From Treponema bryantii NK4A124 (GTDB lineage: Bacteria; Spirochaetota; Spirochaetia; Treponematales; Treponemataceae), in contig NZ_ATWV01000003.1 in NCBI RefSeq assembly GCF_000421345.1, positions 62,001 to 126,000 on the forward strand: DNA of 64,000 bases, given 5' to 3'. Below, one piece after another: positions 27,301-34,894 of this stretch (its first letter is position 1; every line of letters starts with the position of its first letter). The position numbers and the translations under genes are program-made. The notes below the pieces were generated by a model that saw only the letters and a program-made list of their open reading frames with translations, had not been told where the DNA came from and made no database searches.

Positions 27301-27373
27301 AATTCGCATAAGTGTAGAAAAAGTTGATTTTAAGGAATTACGTAATTTATTAACCGAAGGGAGCAGTAAATAA
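24329..27373 (+). CDS. hybrid sensor histidine kinase (Cache, HAMP, HisKA, HATPase, REC, Hpt)
   Basis: 1014 aa. TM1 about 14-37, periplasmic double-Cache-like region to about 305, TM2 about 311-336, HAMP about 337-390, a coiled coil, HisKA with MSHEIRTPINAV (His near 425), HATPase_c with NLLTNAIKYT and GSGLGISIVRKL, REC domain (LLFVDDTAMN, phospho-Asp in IDHRMPEMDG near 720) and a C-terminal Hpt domain (VHALKSTSRLIGA near 878). All phosphorelay residues are present. The kinase is translationally coupled on both sides: 4-nt overlap with the diguanylate cyclase and 1-nt overlap with the response regulator. Confidence 0.93.
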   Translation: MKNRSTNILKKQTILYIASTMAFVYFLSAFVIYFYFSNLTRDNQNKTISLATEKKIIELNTFFNSSENIVKEFQAYIMGTIEEDRILNDAEYEAQYMENLSKVMSSLAVFQKGAVGAFFRMENSKYGPSRGVYITGGYQKSFVITRTTNLSKYSPTDTENVGWYYLPIWKKAPAWTSPYNKTNISQKMISYSIPLYKNGNLLGVVGIELNLAMIEDMVNSLQLEGSKGILLGEENNLIHINTRYELTKAVERSAELSIILEQFQNSENNALQKFTWEGNKYYGNLSKLDNGMSYITAISQNELFKNLYGQIVLLILAFFMVSLLTIVLIFFINTKIIRPIKIITRTTNRLARGELFVDIPYQSENEIGTLANNIRLMTTQLKEYIEYISEQTKKEREAKEAALTESQINAAASQAKSTFLANMSHEIRTPINAVLGMNEMILREAKDKTILGYSANIKTAGTNLLSIVNDILDFSKIEAGKMELISDNYEMSSLIIDLMNMTRERAHNKGLKYELNVSPDFPKTLFGDSIRIKQCILNLLTNAIKYTKEGSITFTINFDKLNNDELLLKVHVIDTGCGIKSEDMEKLFAPFERIEEGKNRTIEGSGLGISIVRKLLRMMESTLEVQSTYGKGSDFSFQIKQKVIDWTPAGDLNEAYIESVKQMANYKEKLHAPRAHLLFVDDTAMNLDVIKGLLKNTGIKIDTALSGKEALEAVKHNTYDILFIDHRMPEMDGIETLHAMKEMKDNLSAGKPCIALTANAISGVRKMYLNEGFDDYISKPVNPAKLEELIKQYLPQEYIEEVPGDETSDNIKADEYSDFLNNLYKIDELDAESALKNCGSEELLFSTIRQYYNSIDEKALELQNFFEAEDWKNYEIKVHALKSTSRLIGALKLSKLAEHLEECANNQTIDEINEKHKTLMDTFLSLKHTLEPLIHENNYIEKPEISKEALSEKIKLIQEYADSFDIDGLDNLIKELQSVKLPLDFSDKFDKIRISVEKVDFKELRNLLTEGSSK

Positions 27374-28116
27374 TGAGTAATGAACTTTATATTATTGGTG
27401 ATCAGTCACGAATGGTAGTAAAAAATCTGATTCTACAATTAATTAAAACGGACTGCCGCTTAAATGTATATCCTCCTCTGGTTGATGAAATAGATAAATT
27501 ACCGGGAGAATCAATAAAACTTCTCGTTCTCCTTTCCGAAGACATTGAATTTCTTGTAATAAAAAAAATTGCCAGTATGCAGGCTCACTATAATTACAAC
27601 ATCTGCTTTATTGGTCGTATAGCAAACCTTTCTCTCGAAGATGATAATTTCTTTAAAAAAATTCCTTCAGTCAAACTTGAATCTTATACAGTTGATGTAG
27701 AAAAACTTTTAACGCTTATGAATACATATAACTGCACAAGAAAACGCATTCTTGTTGTAGATGATGAACCTATAATTCTCAGAAGCATTAAAATCTGGCT
27801 GGATAACGAGTTCGACCTCTTCCTTGTGAATTCCGGTGAAACTGCCCTTGAATTCCTTGATACCCATCTTGTAGATCTGGTTCTTCTTGACTATAAAATG
27901 CCGACAATGGACGGACCAAAAGTTCTCGAAGCAATCCGTTCAAGCTACAGACTCAAAGACCTTCCGGTAATTTTCCTTACTGCCAACAACGACCGTCAGA
28001 GTGTTATAACCGCAATGCAGTATAAGCCCGATGGCTACATTCTTAAGAGTAAAACTCCTGATGAAATAAAGGCAGCCGTAGAAGATTTCTTTAAGAACCG
28101 GGCCTTTAAAGACTAA
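27373..28116 (+). CDS. response regulator with C-terminal receiver domain
   Basis: 247 aa. The first 120 residues form a Rossmann-like domain resembling a degenerate receiver without the acidic pocket. The second half is a complete receiver: VVDDEP (about 131-136), phospho-Asp in LLDYKMPTMDG (about 176), Thr in FLTANN and Lys in ILKSK. There is no DNA-binding or enzymatic output, so it probably acts as a phosphorelay or protein-binding output for the upstream hybrid kinase. The start overlaps the kinase stop (TAATG). Confidence 0.85.
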   Translation: MSNELYIIGDQSRMVVKNLILQLIKTDCRLNVYPPLVDEIDKLPGESIKLLVLLSEDIEFLVIKKIASMQAHYNYNICFIGRIANLSLEDDNFFKKIPSVKLESYTVDVEKLLTLMNTYNCTRKRILVVDDEPIILRSIKIWLDNEFDLFLVNSGETALEFLDTHLVDLVLLDYKMPTMDGPKVLEAIRSSYRLKDLPVIFLTANNDRQSVITAMQYKPDGYILKSKTPDEIKAAVEDFFKNRAFKD

Positions 28117-28134
28117 TTAACTCAATTTTTAATC

Positions 28135-28163
28135 TTCACAAAAACACGAAAAGAGAGTATACT
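28135..28163 (+). promoter_or_regulatory. promoter of the hdr-flx-frd operon
   Basis: TTCACA (28135-28140), 17-bp spacer, TATACT (28158-28163), start point near 28170; leader about 74 nt. Confidence 0.7.
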
Positions 28164-28168
28164 TTTTG

Positions 28169-28189
28169 GATAATTAGGGGAAAAATCGT
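28169..28189 (+). promoter_or_regulatory. start-site motif shared with the mdh-fumC operon
   Basis: GATAATTAGGGG followed by AAAAATCGT begins 6 nt after the -10, the same place as GATAATCAGGGG-ATTTTCGT at 20500-20519. The two leaders diverge after this block. Confidence 0.5.
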
Positions 28190-28243
28190 TTAACAATTTT
28201 TTCTTTAGTTTCTATAAATGTATATATTTATATGGGAGCAAGT

Positions 28244-29038
28244 ATGACATATTCTTATTTTCCAGGCTGTACGCTCAAGAATAAGGCAACTGACCTTGAT
28301 ATCTGGGCTCGTAAGTCTGCGGAAGCGTTAGGATTCACACTTGAAGAAATTCCTGAATGGCAGTGCTGTGGTGGTGAATACCCTATGGCAAAGGATGAAA
28401 TTGCATCAAAGCTTTCATCTGTAAGAGCATTGGCAAATGCCCGCGATTCTGGAAAAGATCTTGTTACTCTCTGTTCTGCCTGCTACAACGTTCTTAAACA
28501 GGTTAATAACGATGTTGCAACAGACGAGACAGTAGCTTTCAAGGTGAATAATTATCTCAAACAGGACGAGATTGAGTATCATGGTGAAGCAAAGGTTCTT
28601 CACTATCTCGAAATCCTGCGCGATGTTGTAGGCTGGGACAAAGTAAAAGCAGCAGTTAAAAAGCCATTTACCGGCAAAAAGATTGGTGCTTATTACGGAT
28701 GTCTTCTTTTGAGACCTGGCAAAGTTCTTCAGCTGGATGATCCTGAAAATCCACAGCTTATCGAAGACTTTATCAAGGCAATCGGTGCAACTCCAGTTAT
28801 CTATGCTCAGAGAAACGAGTGCTGCGGTGCCTACACAATGTTTGAAGATGAGTCTATCCCAAAAAACAGAACTAAGAAGATTCTTTCAAATGCAGAAGAT
28901 ATGGGAGCTGATTTCCTTGTAACCTCATGTCCTCTCTGCCGCTATAATCTTATTAAGAATAAGGGCGATTCAAAGCTCGATGTAATTTACTTTACAGAAC
29001 TGCTTGCAGAAGCCCTCGGCTTGAAGGAGGAAAAGTAA
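28244..29038 (+). CDS. hdrB: heterodisulfide reductase subunit B homologue (two CCG domains)
   Basis: 264 aa from ATG 28244, which has GGGAG at 28234-28238; an ATG at 28232 overlaps that site and is unlikely. Two complete cysteine-rich CCG domains are visible: FPGC..QCCGGE..CSAC and YYGC..ECCGAY..CPLC. In HdrB these hold the paired noncubane [4Fe-4S] clusters that cleave a disulfide in methanogens, and the bacterial Flx-Hdr acceptor is thought to be a different thiol or protein. First gene of a nine-gene redox operon; overlaps hdrC by 1 nt. Confidence 0.92.
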   Translation: MTYSYFPGCTLKNKATDLDIWARKSAEALGFTLEEIPEWQCCGGEYPMAKDEIASKLSSVRALANARDSGKDLVTLCSACYNVLKQVNNDVATDETVAFKVNNYLKQDEIEYHGEAKVLHYLEILRDVVGWDKVKAAVKKPFTGKKIGAYYGCLLLRPGKVLQLDDPENPQLIEDFIKAIGATPVIYAQRNECCGAYTMFEDESIPKNRTKKILSNAEDMGADFLVTSCPLCRYNLIKNKGDSKLDVIYFTELLAEALGLKEEK

Positions 29039-29427
29039 TGGAAAACAATGAACTTGTAAAAGAAATCATCCTTCAAAAAAGCGGCGTAAATCCTAAGAAA
29101 TGTATGGTCTGCGGAAAGTGTTCTGCTACCTGCCCTAACTACGATGCCATGGAATATCATCCACATCAGTTTGTACAGATGGTAGAAAACGGCGACATTG
29201 AGCCGCTTTTGCAGTCTAAATCAATTTATGCATGTCTTTCATGCTTTGCCTGCCTTGAACGTTGTCCACGCCAGGTAGAACCTGCAAAACTGATTGACGG
29301 TGTAAGAGCATATGTTGAAGGTCAGCGCGGTCCTCACCGTCTCGACCCTGTTCAGGTTCCAGAGCATCTGGATGACGATATGCCACAGCAGGCTATCGTT
29401 AGTGCCTTCAGAAAATATAAACGCTAA
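29038..29427 (+). CDS. hdrC: heterodisulfide reductase subunit C homologue
   Basis: 129 aa, short bacterial HdrC. Two ferredoxin motifs, CMVCGKCSATCP and CLSCFACLERCP, wire HdrA to HdrB. TAATG overlap with hdrB and GGAGG upstream. A 15-bp gap separates it from hdrA. Length is somewhat below the methanogen subunit, as is usual in bacterial Flx-Hdr loci. Confidence 0.92.
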   Translation: MENNELVKEIILQKSGVNPKKCMVCGKCSATCPNYDAMEYHPHQFVQMVENGDIEPLLQSKSIYACLSCFACLERCPRQVEPAKLIDGVRAYVEGQRGPHRLDPVQVPEHLDDDMPQQAIVSAFRKYKR

Positions 29428-29442
29428 GGAGTGACATAGAAA

Positions 29443-31455
29443 ATGGAAAGAATTGGTGTATTTGTATGTCACTGTGGTACTAACATTGCCGGAACAGTAG
29501 ACGTAGCTAAAGTTGCAGAAGAGCTTGGAAAGGTAGACGGAGTTGTTTACTCAACCCACTACACTTATATGTGTTCTTCTGCCGGTCAGCAGATGATTGA
29601 AGACCATATCAAGAACGACAAGCTTACTGGTGTTGTTCTTTGTTCATGTTCTCCACGTATGCACGAAAAAACCTTCCGTTCATGTGCAGAACGTGCTGGT
29701 CTCAACCCATTCAAAGTTGAAGTTGCAAATATCCGTGAACAGACTTCATGGGTAATGAAAGATATGGAGCAGGCTACAGAAAAGGCCATTGCTCTTGGTA
29801 AGGCTGCCATTGCAAAGACAATCCTTGACACACCTCTTATCGCAGGTGAAACTCCAATGACAAAGCGCGCTCTGGTAATTGGTGGTGGTATTGCCGGAAT
29901 TACAGCTGCCCTCGACATTGCAGATGCCGGTTTCCCGGTTGATATTGTAGAAAAAGACTACACTGTCGGCGGTAAGATGGCAAAATTGGATAAAACCTTC
30001 CCTACTTTGGACTGTGCATCTTGTATCGTAACTCCAAAGATGACAGAAGTAAGCCAGAATCCTAACATCCGCATTCTTTCAGCTTCTGAAGTTTGCAGAG
30101 TTTCAGGATATATCGGAAACTTCGAAATCGATATCAAACGTCACCCACGCTATGTTGATGAAACAAAGTGTACAGGTTGTGGTGCTTGTATCGAAAAGTG
30201 TCCTAACAAGAAGGTTCCAAACGCCTTCAACCTTGGCTTGAATAACCGCAAGGCAATTGATATTCCTTTTGCTCAGGCTGTTCCAAAGGTTGCAAATATT
30301 GATGCTAACTACTGTCTCCACATGAAGGGACTTGCAAACGGTAAAGATAACGTTTGTGGATTCTGTGAAAAAGCATGTGCTGCAGGAGCCATCAAGTTTG
30401 ACCAGAAAGAAGAAATCATTACAGAGAAGTATGGTGCAATCATTGTAGCAACAGGTTACAATCCTATTTCTCTTGAAAAATTTGATGAATACGCTTACAA
30501 CCAGAGCCCGGACGTTGTTTCATCTCTTGAGTTCGAACGTCTCTGCAACGCTTCTGGTCCTACAAACGGTCACCTCCTCCGCCCATCAGACGGAAAAGAA
30601 CCAAAGACTATCGTATTCGTTCAGTGTGTTGGTTCGCGCTGTTCAGCTGATTCTACAAAAGGTCACGAGTACTGCTCAAAGATCTGCTGTATGTATACTG
30701 CTAAGCACGCAATCCTTACACGTGACCACTATCCTGATACAAACTGTTATGTATTCTATATTGACGTTCGTACTCCTGGTAAGCTCTTTGATGAGTTCTA
30801 CCGCCGTGCCGTTGAACAGTATGGTGTACACTACATCAAAGGTCAGGTAGGAAAAGTTACTCCTCAGAGCGATGGAACTCTTGATGTTCAGGGAAGCGAT
30901 TTGATTTTGAACAAACAGGTTCATATCAATGCCGACATGGTTGTACTTGCAGCATCTATCGAAGCAGACAAATCTGCCCGCCCGCTTGCTACAATGCTTA
31001 CAACTTCTATGGACAACAACGACTTCTTCCTCGAAGCTCATGCTAAACTTCGTCCTGTTGAATCTCCAACTGCAGGTATCTTCCTTGCAGGTTGCTGTCA
31101 GGGACCAAAAGATATTCCGGAAACTGTTGCTCAGTCATCTGGTGCCGCTGCAAAGGCAATCTGCTTACTCGTAAAAGACAAGCTCAAGAACGACCCTTGT
31201 ACTGCACAGCCTGATGAAAATGCTTGTAACGGTTGTGGACAGTGTGCAAACGTTTGTCCTTACGGAGCTATTTCTTATGTTGATAAGGATTTCCGTGGTC
31301 CAAACAGAACTACAATTACACGTCACGTATCGCAGGTAAACAGCGCTATGTGTCACGGTTGTGGTGCTTGTACAGTTGCTTGTCCTTCCGGAGCTATGGA
31401 TCTTAAGGGCTTCAGCAACAAACAAATCTTGGCGGAGGTAGATAGTGTACTGTAA
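29443..31455 (+). CDS. hdrA: heterodisulfide reductase subunit A homologue (bifurcating flavoprotein)
   Basis: 670 aa. N-terminal HdrA domain with GVFVCHCGTNIAG and CSCSPRMHE, a FAD-binding thioredoxin-reductase-like domain (GGGIAGITAALDIAD, about 146-160), an inserted ferredoxin motif CTGCGACIEKCP (near 243), CGFCEKAC (near 304), then two C-terminal ferredoxin clusters CNGCGQCANVCP and CHGCGACTVACP. The HdrA FAD is the site of electron bifurcation in the Hdr/Flx family, and the C-terminal clusters pass the low-potential electron to ferredoxin. Followed by a REP element, then flxD. Ribosome site AAGGAGTGA. Confidence 0.94.
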   Translation: MERIGVFVCHCGTNIAGTVDVAKVAEELGKVDGVVYSTHYTYMCSSAGQQMIEDHIKNDKLTGVVLCSCSPRMHEKTFRSCAERAGLNPFKVEVANIREQTSWVMKDMEQATEKAIALGKAAIAKTILDTPLIAGETPMTKRALVIGGGIAGITAALDIADAGFPVDIVEKDYTVGGKMAKLDKTFPTLDCASCIVTPKMTEVSQNPNIRILSASEVCRVSGYIGNFEIDIKRHPRYVDETKCTGCGACIEKCPNKKVPNAFNLGLNNRKAIDIPFAQAVPKVANIDANYCLHMKGLANGKDNVCGFCEKACAAGAIKFDQKEEIITEKYGAIIVATGYNPISLEKFDEYAYNQSPDVVSSLEFERLCNASGPTNGHLLRPSDGKEPKTIVFVQCVGSRCSADSTKGHEYCSKICCMYTAKHAILTRDHYPDTNCYVFYIDVRTPGKLFDEFYRRAVEQYGVHYIKGQVGKVTPQSDGTLDVQGSDLILNKQVHINADMVVLAASIEADKSARPLATMLTTSMDNNDFFLEAHAKLRPVESPTAGIFLAGCCQGPKDIPETVAQSSGAAAKAICLLVKDKLKNDPCTAQPDENACNGCGQCANVCPYGAISYVDKDFRGPNRTTITRHVSQVNSAMCHGCGACTVACPSGAMDLKGFSNKQILAEVDSVL

Positions 31456-31463
31456 GTAGCCAC

Positions 31464-31500
31464 GGTGGTTGAGTAGCCCGAAGGGCGTATCGAAACCACC
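31464..31500. repeat. REP-like family 1, single copy (hdrA-flxD gap)
   Basis: GGTGGTTGAGTAGCCC-gaa-GGGCGTATCGAAACCACC: conserved arms as at 1599-1698 with stem GCCC/GGGC. It lies inside the hdr-flx operon. Confidence 0.8.
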
Positions 31501-31528
31501 ATCGTTACATACTCACTAAAAATTGATT

Positions 31529-31969
31529 ATGAGTGAAAACAAAAACTGGACGCCAAAGATTGTAGCATTCTGCTGTAACTGGTGTTCTTATGCAGGTGCC
31601 GACCTGGCTGGTAACAACCGTCTCGAGTATCCTGGAAATGTAAAGATTATTCGTATCCCATGTTCCTGCCGCTTGAATCCGCTCTTTATTTTGCGTGCAT
31701 TCCAGCGCGGAGCTGACGGAGTTATTTTGTGTGGCTGCCACCCTGGTGACTGTCACTATTCTACAGGTAACTACTTCGCACGTCGTCGTATGACCCTTCT
31801 CTTCTCTATGCTCGACTTCTTGGGAATTGAAAAAGGCCGCACACGTGTTGAATGGTGTTCTGCTGCAGAAGGTGTTCGCTTTGCAGGAATTATGAACGAT
31901 TTCGTAAAGCAGATTACTGAGCTTGGCGAATGTAAAAAGCTGGAGGATGTAAGATGCAAGACAAATTAA
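31529..31969 (+). CDS. flxD: MvhD/FlxD-like hydrogenase iron-sulfur (delta) subunit
   Basis: 146 aa from ATG 31529 (MSENKNWTPKIVAF). A TTG two codons upstream is possible but has no better support. The [2Fe-2S]-type cysteines of MvhD are present: FCCNWCSYAGADLAG, IPCSCRLNP, CGCHPGDCHY. In Mvh-Hdr and Flx-Hdr complexes this subunit brings electrons from the donor module to HdrA. No ribosome site is visible and a REP element precedes it, so translation may be weak or depend on coupling. It overlaps flxC by 16 nt. Confidence 0.9.
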   Translation: MSENKNWTPKIVAFCCNWCSYAGADLAGNNRLEYPGNVKIIRIPCSCRLNPLFILRAFQRGADGVILCGCHPGDCHYSTGNYFARRRMTLLFSMLDFLGIEKGRTRVEWCSAAEGVRFAGIMNDFVKQITELGECKKLEDVRCKTN

Positions 31970-32916
31970 TCGCACGTGCAAAAGAACTCCTTGCAGAAGG
32001 AAAAGTTCAGAAAGTAGTTGGATGGAAGAAAGGTCTTTTTGAAGATGATATTACTCCTGCAGTATTCAACTCTGCAGAAGAACTCGACAAAGACTTTGTA
32101 TTCAACAAGTTCTGTAAGGCTAACCTTTCTAAGTATCTTGTAAAAATCACAAGAGAAATTGAAGTTGCCAAGAGCACAACAAGAATGAACAACACAATGG
32201 CTAAGCAGAGAGATCCTAATGCCCAGGATAAACCTATTCCACAGGCAACTGTTCTCGTATTCCTTAAGCCAAGTGATACATATTCATTCACACAGCTTCT
32301 TAAAGAAAACCGCATTACCCGCGGCGACGTATATGCAATCGGAGTTCCTTGTCAGGACACTCTCGACGGTGGAGAAGTTTGTGATAACTGTAAAAACAAA
32401 AAGCCTGTTTCTTGCGACGAATTAATCGGAATTGAAGCTGATGTAGAGCCAGTTGAATCTACACGCATGGCTGAAGTTTCAAAACTTGAAGCTATGACTG
32501 CAGACGAGCGCGACGCCTTCTGGAAGAACGAGTTCAGCCGTTGTCTCCGCTGTAATGCCTGCCGCGACATCTGTCCGGCTTGTACCTGCGAAAAGTGTGT
32601 ATTCGACAACAACAAGCTCTACACTTCACAGAAGGTTGCAGAAACTAACTTTGAAGAAAGCCTCTTCCATATTATCCGTGCATGGCACGTTGCCGGCCGC
32701 TGTACAGACTGTGGTGAATGTTCACGCGTTTGTCCTCAGCACATACCATTGTATCTTTTGAACCGCAAGTTCATCAAAGATATCAACGAGATTTACGGCG
32801 AATATCAGGCTGGAAGCGACATGGAAACAAAGCCTGCAATGCTTACATTTAATGCAGAAGGCGATCCTGAAACAACTATCGTTTACGACCGCTCACACGA
32901 CAAGGAGGCTGAATAA
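31954..32916 (+). CDS. flxC: FlxC-like iron-sulfur protein with FrhB-type region and two [4Fe-4S] clusters
   Basis: 320 aa. The middle part (ATVLVFLKPSDTY, AIGVPCQDTL, CDNCKNKKPV) resembles the FrhB/F420-hydrogenase beta family, followed by two ferredoxin motifs CLRCNACRDICP and CTDCGECSRVCP. Its position between flxD and the AsrA-like gene matches FlxC of bacterial Flx-Hdr loci, read in mirrored order (hdrBCA-flxD-C-B-A). The B/C symbol assignment is my inference from order. Ribosome site CTGGAGG inside flxD. Its last codon overlaps flxB. Confidence 0.75.
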   Translation: MQDKLIARAKELLAEGKVQKVVGWKKGLFEDDITPAVFNSAEELDKDFVFNKFCKANLSKYLVKITREIEVAKSTTRMNNTMAKQRDPNAQDKPIPQATVLVFLKPSDTYSFTQLLKENRITRGDVYAIGVPCQDTLDGGEVCDNCKNKKPVSCDELIGIEADVEPVESTRMAEVSKLEAMTADERDAFWKNEFSRCLRCNACRDICPACTCEKCVFDNNKLYTSQKVAETNFEESLFHIIRAWHVAGRCTDCGECSRVCPQHIPLYLLNRKFIKDINEIYGEYQAGSDMETKPAMLTFNAEGDPETTIVYDRSHDKEAE

Positions 32917-33980
32917 TGCTTAGTATCAGTGCTGATAAAATTGATTCATTGTTTGAGCTTATCGGTTCAAAGCAGCCTCTTTACCTGCCTGTAGACAACA
33001 ACTCCGGCAAGGCTGATTTTAAGAAGTGGGAAAAAGGCACAAAGCTTTCTTCTGCCCTTAAAACTGTTCGCTCTGCAAAAGACTTCTTCTTCCCAAAAAC
33101 TGAGCATATGGTTTCATATAAGGTTTCTGGTAAGGAAATTGAAGTTGAAGACCCAAGAAAAGATGTAGAAGACTTTGTAATTTTTGGTGTTCGTGCCTGC
33201 GATGCAAAAGGTTTTGAATGCATTGACAATGTTTATATGCATATGAATCCTCAGGATTCTTACTATACAAACCGCCGCGAACACGGAACTGTAATTACAC
33301 TTGCCTGCAACGAACCGGCAAAAGAATGTTTCTGTTCAACTTACGGAATCGACGCTTCACTTGCTAAGGCAAGCGGAGACGTTTCTAGCTGGTGCGCAGA
33401 CGGTACTTTCTACTTTGCTGCAAATACAGACAAGGGTAAAAAGTTCCTCGAAGCTGCTAAATCTGTATTGAAAGATTCAGACGACAAAGCCGTAGAAGCA
33501 ACAAAGAAATCAATTTCTGAAAAGATTGAAAAACTTCCATTTGCTCACCTTGACCTTTCTAAGCTCGGAAAAGTTACCCCAGAGCAGATGAACAAGATTT
33601 TTGATAAAGACAACAAAACAAAGATCTGGGAAAAGGCTTCAGAAGCTTGTCTTGGTTGTGGAACCTGTACTTACGTTTGTCCAACCTGTATGTGTTTCGA
33701 TGTTCGCGACTTTGCTACAGGAACAGACAAGGGAATCCGTCAGGTACGCTGCTGGGATTCATGTATGTATAACGACTTCACTCAGATGGCTGCAGAAAAC
33801 CCACGCCACACTCAGAAAGAAAGAAGCCGCCAGCGCTTTATGCACAAGCTTGTTTACTACCCGATGGCACACGAAGGTCTCTTCTCTTGTGTAGGTTGTG
33901 GACGCTGTCTGACCAGCTGCCCTGTAAACATGAACATCGTAAAAGTTATTAAAATGATACAGGAGGCGGGTGAACTCTAA
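32916..33980 (+). CDS. flxB: FlxB-like (AsrA/HyhB-like) dicluster ferredoxin-type protein
   Basis: 354 aa. N-terminal domain of the sulfhydrogenase-beta/AsrA type (FGVRACDAKGFECID, then LACNEPAKECFCSTYG), and two ferredoxin clusters CLGCGTCTYVCPTC and CVGCGRCLTSCP in the C-terminal third. Such proteins pass electrons between the flavin/NAD subunit and partner enzymes in the cytoplasm. 1-nt overlap with flxC (TAATG) and with flxA (TAATGG), with GGAGGC sites. Function as FlxB is by homology and order. Confidence 0.78.
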   Translation: MLSISADKIDSLFELIGSKQPLYLPVDNNSGKADFKKWEKGTKLSSALKTVRSAKDFFFPKTEHMVSYKVSGKEIEVEDPRKDVEDFVIFGVRACDAKGFECIDNVYMHMNPQDSYYTNRREHGTVITLACNEPAKECFCSTYGIDASLAKASGDVSSWCADGTFYFAANTDKGKKFLEAAKSVLKDSDDKAVEATKKSISEKIEKLPFAHLDLSKLGKVTPEQMNKIFDKDNKTKIWEKASEACLGCGTCTYVCPTCMCFDVRDFATGTDKGIRQVRCWDSCMYNDFTQMAAENPRHTQKERSRQRFMHKLVYYPMAHEGLFSCVGCGRCLTSCPVNMNIVKVIKMIQEAGEL

Positions 33981-34810
33981 TGGAAACAAAAGAATCATTC
34001 ATTCCTTATGTAGGAAAAATTATTGACATTAAACAGGAAACTCCTGATGTTAAGACTTTCAGCGTAGTTGGTCTTGACGGAAAGAAATTGTTTAACCACA
34101 TTCCTGGACAGTGTGCTATGCTCATTGTACCGGGCGTTGGTGAATCTATGATTTCCATCACTTCTTCACCTACCCTCGAATCTCACATGGAATTCTCAAT
34201 CAAAAAATGTGGTTGTGTAACTGAATGGCTTCATAACGCAGAAGTTGGTCAGCAGATTTGTCTCCGCGGACCAATCGGAAACGGATTCCCTGTTGAAGGT
34301 GCTCTTAAAGGAAAAGATATCCTCGTAATTGCCGGAGGTATTGGTATTGCTCCTGTACACTCTGTAGTAAATTACATGATGGATCACCGCGAAAACTACG
34401 GTAAAATCCAGGTAATTTATGGTGCCCGCTCAAAGGCAGACCTCGTTCGTCTGGACGAGATGCAGAACGTATGGAAGAAACAGCCAAACTGCTCTATCGA
34501 CATCACAATCGACCGTGCAGAAGAAGGCTGGGATGGACACGTTGGATTCGTTCCACCTTTCATCACTGAGCTTAAACCAGATGCCGGCATGACAGTAATC
34601 ATGTGTGGACCTCCAATCCTTATCCATATGTCTCTTGGAATTCTTAAAGACCTTGGTTTCAAGGACGAACAGATTTTCACCACAATGGAAATGCGCATGA
34701 AGTGCGGTATTGGAAAGTGTGGAAGATGTAATATCGGTGATAAATTCGTTTGTAAAGACGGTCCGGTATTTAGCTTTGACCAGTTAGGAGAATTACCTCC
34801 AGAGTACTAA
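33980..34810 (+). CDS. flxA: FAD/NAD(P)H oxidoreductase subunit FlxA (PyrK/AsrB type)
   Basis: 276 aa. Ferredoxin-NADP reductase fold: FAD domain (about 1-105; GQCAMLIV, SITSSPT), NAD domain (GGIGIAPVHSVV about 118-129; MCGPPILI) and a C-terminal [2Fe-2S] motif MKCGIGKCGRCNIGDKFVC (about 233-252), as in AsrB, HyhG and PyrK. It is the NAD(P)H entry point of Flx-Hdr. NADH rather than NADPH is inference. Followed by an 84-bp gap with a family-2 palindrome before the fumarate-reductase-like genes. Confidence 0.88.
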   Translation: METKESFIPYVGKIIDIKQETPDVKTFSVVGLDGKKLFNHIPGQCAMLIVPGVGESMISITSSPTLESHMEFSIKKCGCVTEWLHNAEVGQQICLRGPIGNGFPVEGALKGKDILVIAGGIGIAPVHSVVNYMMDHRENYGKIQVIYGARSKADLVRLDEMQNVWKKQPNCSIDITIDRAEEGWDGHVGFVPPFITELKPDAGMTVIMCGPPILIHMSLGILKDLGFKDEQIFTTMEMRMKCGIGKCGRCNIGDKFVCKDGPVFSFDQLGELPPEY

Positions 34811-34817
34811 GTCAAAT

Positions 34818-34877
34818 GTCATCCTGAACTTGTTTCAGGATCTAATTAAAAAGATTCCGAAACAAGTTCGGAATGAC
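34818..34877. repeat. REP-like family 2 (flxA-frdB-like gap)
   Basis: GTCAT-CCTGAAC-ttg-TTTCAGG-ATCT and AGAT-TCCGAAAC..GTTCGGA-ATGAC. The stem of the first arm differs from the copies at 5185 and 47741 (CCTGAA versus GCTGAA) with the compensating change on the other side. Confidence 0.8.
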
Positions 34878-34894
34878 ATATTAAGGAGAAAATA

